Source: Actinomycetes bacterium
Lineage (GTDB): Bacteria > Actinomycetota > Actinomycetes > Actinomycetales > Cellulomonadaceae
Direction of reading: 5' to 3'
Assembly (NCBI GenBank): GCA_023432565.1
Contig: JAEYUL010000114.1
Span: 1 to 6,832 of the forward strand
DNA length: 6,832 nt
In this document: in pieces, positions 1 to 4,499 of the stretch
Position numbering within the stretch: position 1 is the first letter of the stretch
Layout: each line of letters starts with the position of its first letter
Notes under the pieces: generated by a model
Seen by the model: only the letters and a program-made list of their open reading frames with translations
The model's database searches: none
What the model was told of the DNA's origin: nothing
Program-made: the position numbers and the translations under genes

Positions 1-1
1 C

Positions 2-1330
2 CGCGGCACCGCCCTCGTCGACCGGCTGCCCGCGGGTGGTCCGGGGGGCCCGCGACCGCGCCCGGTCAGGCCCGGGCCGGGGCGCGGCCCAGCCGGCCAG
101 CGCGCCGCTGTCGGGTTCCTGCAGGCCGCCGCCGACGCGTACCCGGAGCTCAACACCGGCCCGCGCCTCGCGCAGTCGTACACCGACGAGCTCGGCCTGT
201 TCTCCACCGCCTTCGTCTACGACACCGCGCTCGCGATCCTCGCGCTGCTGGCCGACGGCCGGCGCTCGTCGGTCGCCACCGCGAAGGTGCTCGGCGACGG
301 CCTGGTGTACGCCCAGGAGCACGACCCCGCGTACGACGACGGCCGGCTGCGGCAGGGCTACAACGTCGGGCCGTACACGTTCTACGACGGCAACCCCCAG
401 CCCTACGGCTTCGTCCTGCCGGACGGCAAGGCGAACATCGGCTGGCAGTTCGGCTTCCTCGGCACGGCGGTGGGCGACATGGCCTGGCCGGGCCTCGCGC
501 TCGTGCAGCTCTACCGCGTCACGCGCGAGCGGCGCTACCGCGACGCCGCGGTGCGCATCGGCGAGTGGATCACGACGAGGACCTGGTCGACCAAGCCGCT
601 CGGAGGGTTCTCGTTCGGCGTCGACGGGGCCGACAACCCGGTGCCCAACGGGTCCACCGAGCACAACATCGACTGCGTCGCGTTCTTCGCGATGCTGCGC
701 TCCGTGACCCGCGACAAGAGGTGGACCAAGGCCGCCGCGCACGCCCGCGCGTTCGTCGACCGGATGTGGTCGCGCAGCAACGGCTGGTTCTGGACGGGCA
801 CGAACGACGGCGTCGAGATCAACCGCTCGCCCGTGCCGCTCGACCCGGCGACGTGGAGCTGGCTCGCGCTGCGCGAGCGCCGCTACGCCGGTGCGCTCGA
901 CTGGGCCGCGCGCACCCTGGCCGTCACCGACTCGTCGTCGGCCGCGACCTCGCAGCTGCCCGACGGGCTGACGGTCTCGGGCGTCACGTTCTCCACCGCG
1001 AGCCTGACGTCCACCGCGCAGTACAACGGCATCACCGTGCACCCCCAGGGCGTGTGGCTCGAGGGCACCGCGCAGCTCGCGACGTCCCTGCTCGACCGCG
1101 GCTCCCACCGTGACCGCGCCCGCGCCCGCGCGCTGCTCACGCAGGTCCAGCACGCCCAGGCGAGCCTGGGTGCGGGTCAGCACCTCGGCGGCACCGAGGT
1201 CACCGGCGGGGTGGTCGCGGCGTCCTCGCTGCTCGACTCGGGCTTCGACTTCGGCTACTTCCAGGTGCAGCACGTGGGCGCCACGTCCTGGTACGTCCTC
1301 GCCTCGACAACCACCAACCCCCTGCACTAA
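2..1330 (+). CDS. Secreted (alpha/alpha)-barrel protein, glycosidase-like, 5' truncated
   Basis: The reading frame is open from the first bases to the TAA at 1328-1330, giving 442 residues with the start lost upstream; the in-frame GTG at 287 is internal. Counting the codon at nt 2 as residue 1, recognisable stretches are ELGLFSTAFVYD (63-74), GDMAWPG (158-164), EHNID (220-224), WFWTG (262-266), YNGITVHPQGVW (from 341) and, near the end, GVVAASSLLDSGFDFGYF followed by HVGATSWYVLA. From memory these match actinobacterial proteins annotated only as Tat pathway signal sequence domain protein, exported and with a six-hairpin toroid fold. Alternating helices with conserved W, Y, D and E suggest a carbohydrate-binding cleft, but no catalytic residue can be assigned, so glycosidase activity is inference. 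The first 35 or so residues are rich in P, G and R and unlike the rest. A C-rich tract and hairpins follow the stop. Confidence 0.8.
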   Translation, partial: RGTALVDRLPAGGPGGPRPRPVRPGPGRGPAGQRAAVGFLQAAADAYPELNTGPRLAQSYTDELGLFSTAFVYDTALAILALLADGRRSSVATAKVLGDGLVYAQEHDPAYDDGRLRQGYNVGPYTFYDGNPQPYGFVLPDGKANIGWQFGFLGTAVGDMAWPGLALVQLYRVTRERRYRDAAVRIGEWITTRTWSTKPLGGFSFGVDGADNPVPNGSTEHNIDCVAFFAMLRSVTRDKRWTKAAAHARAFVDRMWSRSNGWFWTGTNDGVEINRSPVPLDPATWSWLALRERRYAGALDWAARTLAVTDSSSAATSQLPDGLTVSGVTFSTASLTSTAQYNGITVHPQGVWLEGTAQLATSLLDRGSHRDRARARALLTQVQHAQASLGAGQHLGGTEVTGGVVAASSLLDSGFDFGYFQVQHVGATSWYVLASTTTNPLH

Positions 1331-1370
1331 CCCCCCCACCCCCACCGCCCCACCGCCCCCCACCCCCACC
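1331..1370. other. C-rich tract: G-quadruplex potential and rut-like composition
   Basis: Immediately after the TAA there are C runs of 7, 5, 4, 6 and 5 bases separated by 1-4 nt, with only two G in 40 nt. On the minus strand this gives five G runs, enough for a G-quadruplex. In the plus-strand transcript a C-rich, G-poor tract just after a stop codon resembles a Rho-loading site. Both roles are inferred from composition only. Confidence 0.45.
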
Positions 1371-1375
1371 GCGAA

Positions 1376-1394
1376 CTCGCGCGTCACTCGCGAG
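1376..1394. repeat. Short inverted repeat next to the three-copy element
   Basis: CTCGCG at 1376-1381 and CGCGAG at 1389-1394 form a perfect 6-bp stem with a 7-nt loop. The heptamer ACTCGCG occurs directly at 1375 and 1386. The stretch 1386-1407 also loosely resembles the downstream 27-bp element with two one-base gaps, and may be a decayed fourth copy. Confidence 0.4.
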
Positions 1395-1408
1395 GTAGTG
1401 CATAACGC

Positions 1409-1435
1409 CGCACGACTTGGCGAGAAACGCACGAC
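1409..1435 (+). repeat. 27-bp intergenic element, copy A
   Basis: The copy reads CGCACGACTTGG then CGAGAAACGCACGAC. It matches the reverse complement of copy B (1496-1522) at 23 of 27 positions and copy C (1529-1555) at 20 of 27, with many of the differences being transitions. With B it forms a stem (1410-1435 with 1496-1521) with 23 Watson-Crick pairs, one G-T pair and two mismatches around a G-rich loop of about 60 nt. Confidence 0.75.
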
Positions 1436-1440
1436 CGCAC

Positions 1441-1467
1441 GGGCGGCGCGGGCGGCGCGGGCGGCGC
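1441..1467. repeat. Three perfect 9-bp tandem repeats (GGGCGGCGC)
   Basis: GGGCGGCGC occurs at 1441-1449, 1450-1458 and 1459-1467, followed by a degenerate G-rich run to about 1484. It fills the loop between copies A and B of the 27-bp element. I see no coding role. Confidence 0.8.
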
Positions 1468-1495
1468 AGGCGGGGCGGGCGGGCTTTCCCGTGAT

Positions 1496-1522
1496 GTCGT
1501 GCGTTGCTCGCCGACTCGTGCA
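1496..1522 (-). repeat. 27-bp intergenic element, copy B (inverted)
   Basis: Read on the minus strand this copy is TGCACGAGTCGG then CGAGCAACGCACGAC, close to copies A and C. Being inverted and lying between them, it can pair with either neighbour but not with both. Confidence 0.75.
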
Positions 1523-1554
1523 GAGGAACGCGCGAGTCGGTGAGGAATGCACGA
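1497..1554. repeat. Long hairpin: 25-bp stem, 8-nt loop (copies B and C)
   Basis: Arms 1497-1521 and 1530-1554 pair at 24 of 25 positions: 21 Watson-Crick, 3 G-T and a single G-G mismatch at 1506/1545. The loop is AGAGGAAC. No T run follows, so it is not a canonical intrinsic terminator, although it could end or stabilise the transcript of the upstream gene. Extragenic palindrome or small non-autonomous element are other readings. Confidence 0.75.
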
Positions 1555-1555
1555 G
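1529..1555 (+). repeat. 27-bp intergenic element, copy C
   Basis: CGCGCGAGTCGG then TGAGGAATGCACGAG matches copy B (reverse complement) at 21 of 27 positions and copy A at 20 of 27. It forms the 3' arm of the 25-bp stem. Confidence 0.7.
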
Positions 1556-1741
1556 CCACTCGTCGTGCCGGCGCGGTGGGGGGCCGGGTGGTGGACGTTC
1601 CGGTTGCGGGGGACGGTCGGCGGGGTGAGTGTGGAGCGGCCGGTCGGGTGCGACGAGGAGCGGGGCCGGTACCCGACGTCGAGCGGTCGCCACCGCTCGC
1701 GCCGGGAGCTCGATGCCGCGCGGCCAGCCCGCCGATCACCT
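1556..1741. other. Leader region of the microprotein gene, nothing identified
   Basis: Reading frames across this stretch give low-complexity, arginine-rich translations. I find no convincing TANNNT box at a useful distance from the downstream start and no clear hairpin. It probably holds the promoter and 5' leader of the gene starting at 1751. Confidence 0.35.
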
Positions 1742-1747
1742 GGAGGA
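1742..1747 (+). promoter_or_regulatory. Shine-Dalgarno GGAGGA
   Basis: GGAGGA at 1742-1747 stands 3 nt before the ATG at 1751 (4 nt from the GGAGG core). It fixes this ATG over upstream in-frame starts, whose translation does not look like protein. Confidence 0.7.
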
Positions 1748-1750
1748 CCC

Positions 1751-1897
1751 ATGACCGCGACGCCGACCACGAACCCCCGCCCGCGCTCCGTGGTGGTCGC
1801 CGATCTGATCGCGCACCGCACGCTCGCGGTCGCCGCGGTGCTCGTGGGCGCGGTCGGTGGAGTGCTCACCGCGCTCGCCACGACCGCCGTCGGCTAG
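1751..1897 (+). CDS. 48-residue single-pass membrane microprotein
   Basis: The ORF runs from ATG 1751 to TAG 1895-1897 behind a strong Shine-Dalgarno. The N-terminal 23 residues are polar with several T, P and R and end in IAHRT. Residues 24-48 form one hydrophobic segment, TLAVAAVLVGAVGG then VLTALATTAVG, reaching the C-terminus, so it should be a small membrane protein. The basic N-terminus suggests an inside N-terminus, though a cleaved signal cannot be excluded. Third codon positions are almost all G or C. I do not recognise the family and assign no function. The last codons and stop lie in sequence that recurs 44 bp downstream, where the minisatellite begins. Confidence 0.65.
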   Translation: MTATPTTNPRPRSVVVADLIAHRTLAVAAVLVGAVGGVLTALATTAVG

Positions 1898-1905
1898 CGG
1901 CACCC
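1884..1905 (+). repeat. Degenerate founder unit of the minisatellite overlapping the stop codon
   Basis: The 22 bases here, around CCGCCGTCGGCT at 1884-1895, recur at 1928-1950 with one substitution and one inserted G. The TAG stop of the microprotein corresponds to TGG in the later copy, so the repeat family includes the end of the gene. Confidence 0.6.
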
Positions 1906-1927
1906 GAGAGCTGAGGAAGGCCGACGC

Positions 1928-2248
1928 CCGCCGTCGGCTGGCGGCGACCCAGGCGCGGGGCAGGGCAGTGCTCGCGCGCCACTGACGGCTGGTGGTGACC
2001 CGGGCGCGGGGCAGGGCAGTCCTCCCCGCGCGCCACTGACGGTTGGCGGTGACCCGGGCGCGGGGCAGGGGCAGCGCTCACCGCGCGCTACTGACGGCTG
2101 GCGGTGACCCGGGCGCGGGGCAGGGCAGTGCTCGCGCGCTGCTGGCGGCTGGTGGTGACCCGGGCGCGGGGCAGGGCAGTGCTTGCGCGCTGCTGACGGC
2201 TGGCGGCACGCGGGCGCGGGGCAGGGCAGTGCTCACCGCGCGCTACTG
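1928..2248. repeat. Minisatellite: six imperfect 50-55 bp tandem units
   Basis: The 14-mer GGCGCGGGGCAGGG occurs unchanged at 1952, 2003, 2057, 2112, 2163 and 2213, so the periods are 51, 54, 55, 51 and 50 bp. Each unit is roughly ACGGCTGGYGGTGACCC, then the 14-mer, then CAGTGCTC, a GCGCGC tract and YACTG. Units 1, 4 and 5 carry a short form (CTCGCGCGC); units 2, 3 and 6 a form 3 bp longer (such as CTCACCGCGCGC). Units 1, 4 and 5 could encode a 17-residue repeat, but the 55 and 50 bp steps break every frame, so it is treated as non-coding. It fills most of the gap between two co-directional genes. It is not a CRISPR array, because whole units are conserved with no unique spacers. Confidence 0.85.
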
Positions 2249-2287
2249 AGGAGCCAGGGCATCGACGCGCATTCGGGCCGACGCGCC

Positions 2288-2297
2288 GCACCGGTGC
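2288..2297. repeat. 10-bp perfect palindrome GCACCGGTGC
   Basis: It is centred 20 bp upstream of the putative -10 box at 2313 and overlaps a second inverted repeat (GTGC GA GCAC). Its place near the -35 region would suit an operator, but a 10-bp palindrome is weak evidence in DNA this GC-rich. Confidence 0.3.
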
Positions 2298-2312
2298 GAG
2301 CACGCCGACGGG

Positions 2313-2318
2313 TACGGT
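2313..2318 (+). promoter_or_regulatory. Putative -10 box TACGGT, leaderless spacing
   Basis: TACGGT fits TANNNT and ends 6 nt before the GTG at 2325. No Shine-Dalgarno precedes that start, so transcription could begin at the start codon itself. No good -35 is visible. Confidence 0.4.
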
Positions 2319-2324
2319 CGGCGC

Positions 2325-3126
2325 GTGATGACCACAGCGTGGGACGGGGCCTCCCTGACGTGGCACCGGGAGGGTGGCCAGGGTGAGCCGGCGGTCGTCC
2401 TGCCCGGCGGGCCCTGCCGCGGCGCCGAGTACCTGGAGGGCTTCGCCGGCCTCGCTGAGGACCGCCCCCTCGTCGTGCTGCACCCCCGCGGCGCCCCCAC
2501 GACGAGCGTGCCCTCACGTGGCTGGTGGGCCGACGCCGACGACGTCGTGGCGCTCACCCATCATCTGGGACTCGCGTCGCTCGACGTGGTCGCGCGCTCG
2601 CAGGGACCCGGGTCGCGCTCGCTCTCCTGGCGCGCCACCCCGCCCACGTCCGGTCGCTGCTGCTCGTCACACCGTCCGCGTCGTGGCTCACCGGCACGCC
2701 ACCCGACGGCGACGAGCTCCTCCTCGCCCGCCGTGACCCTCACGCCAGGGCAGCGCTCGACGCGCTCCCCGGGGGCACGCACCCGCGGACCAGGCCGAGT
2801 TCCAGCGGCAGCGCGAGATGGTCGCCGCCGGCTCCTACGCCCGGCGGACCGAGCGCGAGCAGCGGCACGCCCGCGTCGGGGAGCAGACGCTCGCCGCCGT
2901 CCATGCCTGGTCCCACGGCGTGCCCGAGGACGCCGCGGACCAGGTGCTCGCCGCGCCGCACCCGCCGACGCTCGTCGTCGCCGGCACCGAGGACGCCCTG
3001 TCCGGCCGCGCGCCCGTCAGTGCGTACGCAGCCGCGCTGTCCGCGTCGCTCACGTGGATCGAGGACTGCGGGCACTATCCGTGGGTCGAGCAGCCCGAGG
3101 AGTTCCGCTCCGTCGCCGCGGACTGA
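2325..3126 (+). pseudogene. Alpha/beta-hydrolase fold protein, broken by two -1 frameshifts
   Basis: Three successive frames make one protein of about 267 residues, the usual family size. Frame 1 (GTG 2325 or ATG 2328) runs through VVLPGGPCRGAEYL, an oxyanion-loop-like segment, to DVVARS. Frame 2 continues GTRVALALLARHP then AHVRSLLLVTPSASWLTG. Frame 3, from about 2782, carries ADQAEFQRQREMVAAGSYAR to the TGA at 3124. The likely triad is Ser at 2598-2600 (elbow ARS-x-G), Asp at 2992-2994 (AGTEDALSG) and His at 3073-3075 (DCGHYPW). The first break lies within 2598-2606, just after the nucleophile; the second within about 2767-2785, near a CCCCGGGGG run. Each fits one missing base. Codon bias stays coding-like throughout, so decay is recent or the losses are sequencing errors. 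The substrate is unknown; proline iminopeptidase-like esterases or peptidases are the nearest likeness. Confidence 0.75.
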
Positions 3127-3303
3127 TGGCGCCGCCCGGCACTCTGACGCCGCCCCCACCCGCCGTGCGAGCTCGGGCGCGGTCGCGCATCGGTCGTGGC
3201 GGTGTCCAGGCCGCTGCCCCACTCACCCCCTGGCCGCCCTCGCGCTGACGCGATGCCGTGCGTGTACTCGACCATCCGCGCCCCTACCTGAGAACGCAAC
3301 GGA

Positions 3304-3318
3304 CCGACGAGCCGTCGG
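3304..3318. repeat. Inverted repeat CCGACG-AGC-CGTCGG
   Basis: A perfect 6-bp stem with a 3-nt loop lies in the 275-bp gap between the hydrolase and the convergent 69-residue ORF. It could contribute to termination or be a protein site. No T run is present. Confidence 0.35.
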
Positions 3319-3323
3319 CGACA

Positions 3324-3337
3324 TGCGTAACTACGCA
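3324..3337. repeat. Inverted repeat TGCGTA-AC-TACGCA
   Basis: These are perfect 6-bp arms with a 2-base centre, better suited to a dimeric DNA-binding protein than to an RNA hairpin. The site lies 6 bp after the previous inverted repeat and is less GC-rich than its surroundings. No gene starts nearby, so a role is unclear. Confidence 0.35.
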
Positions 3338-3359
3338 GCGTGCGAGCCTCCGACACCGC

Positions 3360-3399
3360 TCACGAGGCCGTGCTCGGGCACCAGGTGGGGCACGAGTGA
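3360..3399 (-). terminator. Imperfect hairpin 3' of the 69-residue ORF
   Basis: TCAC 3360-3363 pairs with GTGA 3396-3399, and CGTGC 3369-3373 with GCACG 3390-3394, with an asymmetric internal loop. It lies just past the stop of the minus-strand ORF. It has no U tract and is only a weak candidate. Confidence 0.25.
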
Positions 3400-3401
3400 C
3401 G

Positions 3402-3611
3402 TCAGGGGTAGCTCGTCTGGGCCTGCGGGGGCTCGTCGGGGGCGGCCCAGCCCGTCGCCTCGAGCGGGGACGCGCCCGGGACGAGGCGCTGCGACAGCGG
3501 CGGCAGGTGGACCGCAGGGGGCGACGCGTGGGCGACACCGAGAGCGACCGCGAGAGACCGCGGGCCGGGCGGCGTCTCGCCGGTCCAGGCCGGCTCGCGG
3601 GTCGAGAGCAT
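3402..3611 (-). CDS. Small 69-residue protein of unknown function
   Basis: ATG is at 3611-3609 and TGA at 3404-3402, on the minus strand. Two signs favour a real gene. First, GAGGAAG (complement of 3617-3623) sits 5 nt before the ATG. Second, by my reading all but about four codons end in G or C, as expected of coding DNA here, whereas the overlapping longer frames translate to arginine-rich low complexity. The protein is rich in P and A, lacks Cys and transmembrane segments, and reads MLSTREPAWTGETPPGP, then a mildly hydrophobic LAVALGVAHASPPAVHL, then an acidic/proline-rich end (APDEPPQAQTSYP). I do not recognise it. It would be cytoplasmic and partly disordered by composition. It is convergent with the broken hydrolase and divergent from the lipoprotein gene. 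Confidence 0.55.
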   Translation of the reverse strand: MLSTREPAWTGETPPGPRSLAVALGVAHASPPAVHLPPLSQRLVPGASPLEATGWAAPDEPPQAQTSYP

Positions 3612-3743
3612 CGTGACTTCCTCAGCGTTGCCGGACGTCGCGTGGTGAGCGGCGTCGCTCTGCTTGTCTCATCGGGAGGAGCACCGGAAGGGTTGAGCGA
3701 TACCGGCTGTGCTGTCCGGCGGGTTCGAGTCGGGGCGGCTCGG

Positions 3744-3752
3744 TTGTCCACA
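3744..3752 (+). promoter_or_regulatory. DnaA-box-like nonamer TTGTCCACA
   Basis: This is the DnaA-box form preferred in high-GC actinobacteria. It stands alone in the divergent intergenic region 3612-3804, so it is not an origin. It could be a DnaA regulatory or titration site, or chance. Confidence 0.35.
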
Positions 3753-3768
3753 GACGTGAGACGACGTG
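3753..3768 (+). repeat. Direct repeat GACGTG x2, 10 bp apart
   Basis: GACGTG at 3753-3758 and 3763-3768 are one helical turn apart, directly after the DnaA-like box and next to the putative -35 of the lipoprotein gene. This spacing would suit a regulator bound to one face of the DNA. Confidence 0.3.
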
Positions 3769-3797
3769 TGATCCGGTGTGTCCGATCTGGGTAGGTT
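3768..3797 (+). promoter_or_regulatory. Putative promoter of the lipoprotein gene, leaderless
   Basis: The -10 TAGGTT (3792-3797) ends 7 nt before the GTG at 3805. An 18-bp spacer upstream is GTGATC (3768-3773), which shares TGA with the TTGACA consensus. Transcription would start at the GTG itself, supporting that start over the in-frame GTG at 3778, which lies inside this promoter. An alternative reading of GGGTAGG here as a Shine-Dalgarno is possible. Confidence 0.45.
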
Positions 3798-3804
3798 CGC
3801 CGCC

Positions 3805-4419
3805 GTGCGCTTCCCGAAGCTCGTCGCGAGCGTCACGCTTGCCGGCGCCCTCGTCCTCGTCGCCGGCTGCGACAGCAGCACCCCGTCGGCGGACCCGACC
3901 ACGGCGAGGACAGTGCCCTCGGTGACGCGCTCGTCCACGCCCGGGCCGCCATCGACGTTGGAGGCGGAGGAGTTCGACGCCACGATCCCGCCCGCGCGAC
4001 CCGCCGGGCTCGATGGGCCGCCCTCCCAGGAGACGGCGGGTGAGGCCGCGGGCTACTTCATGTCCTTGTTTGCCTACGTGTTCGCAACAGGCGACGTGAC
4101 TGAGTGGAAGCGCCTGAGCGGGGAAGCGTGCGACTACTGCGACGGCGTCATCGATGCCGCAGCTGAGTACCAGGACGAAGGGAAGCGTACGTCGGGTGGG
4201 CGGATCGAGATCACGGACGTCCAGGCTTTCGACTACATGCCCGGCGAGTTCGCTGTCGTCGTTGCCGTGACGCAGCACCCTTCCCAGGTGATCAACGCGG
4301 AGGGCGAGAGGGCGGGGGAAGCGGGGGTCACGACCGCCAGTGCCGAGATGCACCTGGTCTGGGCACATGACCAGTGGCGGGTGGAGACAGTCGATCTCAC
4401 GATGCTCACCGAGTCATGA
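3805..4419 (+). CDS. DUF6318-like lipoprotein
   Basis: The chosen GTG start gives 204 residues with a compact lipoprotein signal: VRFPK, a hydrophobic core TLAGALVLVAG, and lipobox LVAGC with the lipidated Cys at 22. The upstream GTG at 3778 would add nine residues. A Ser/Thr/Pro-rich linker (23-55) leads to a compact domain with EAAGYFMSLFAYVFATGD (80-97), a CDYC pair (Cys109 and Cys112), GGRIEITDVQAF (131-142) and the C-terminal half VWAHDQWRVETVDLTM. The YxFATGD, C-x-x-C and GG-I pattern matches, from memory, the DUF6318 family of actinobacterial lipoproteins; its function is unknown. It should be anchored outside the membrane, where the two Cys could form a disulfide. Codons in 4060-4200 include TTG, TTT, GCA and ACT, less biased than in the neighbours. 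It converges on the next gene over 80 bp. Confidence 0.85.
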   Translation: MRFPKLVASVTLAGALVLVAGCDSSTPSADPTTARTVPSVTRSSTPGPPSTLEAEEFDATIPPARPAGLDGPPSQETAGEAAGYFMSLFAYVFATGDVTEWKRLSGEACDYCDGVIDAAAEYQDEGKRTSGGRIEITDVQAFDYMPGEFAVVVAVTQHPSQVINAEGERAGEAGVTTASAEMHLVWAHDQWRVETVDLTMLTES

Positions 4420-4499
4420 GACGAGGCGCCCTCTGCCCTCGCCGGCTAGACGGTCTTGCGGTCGCGGGCCGGAGTCATGGGTGGGCCGGTGACGTGCCC

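Noticed and set aside
1928..2248. CRISPR array
   Set aside because: Units are conserved along their whole length with no unique spacers, and no cas-like gene is present.
2043..2249. Open frame through the minisatellite giving a 17-residue GDPGAGQGSA-type repeat protein
   Set aside because: The unit lengths 55 and 50 bp break the frame between units, no ribosome site is seen, and the opposite strand is equally open, as expected of GC-rich repeats.
3075..3356. Minus-strand 93-codon frame beginning with GTG
   Set aside because: No ribosome site, mixed codon ends, and it overlaps the end of the hydrolase, including its catalytic His codon.
3320..3360. Possible further copy of the 27-bp element near TGCGTAACTACGCA
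   Set aside because: Only short words match on either strand; the alignment is not better than chance.
3744..3752. Replication origin
   Set aside because: A single DnaA-like box, no cluster, no AT-rich unwinding region, and no dnaA/dnaN/gyrB neighbours.
3622..4368. Minus-strand frame of about 248 codons opposite the lipoprotein
   Set aside because: The plus strand has an intact lipobox signal and a recognisable domain; the minus frame shows no family features.
4420..4499. Terminator between the lipoprotein and prenyltransferase-fold genes
   Set aside because: Only a 5-bp stem (4442-4446 with 4468-4472) with a 21-nt loop could be found.
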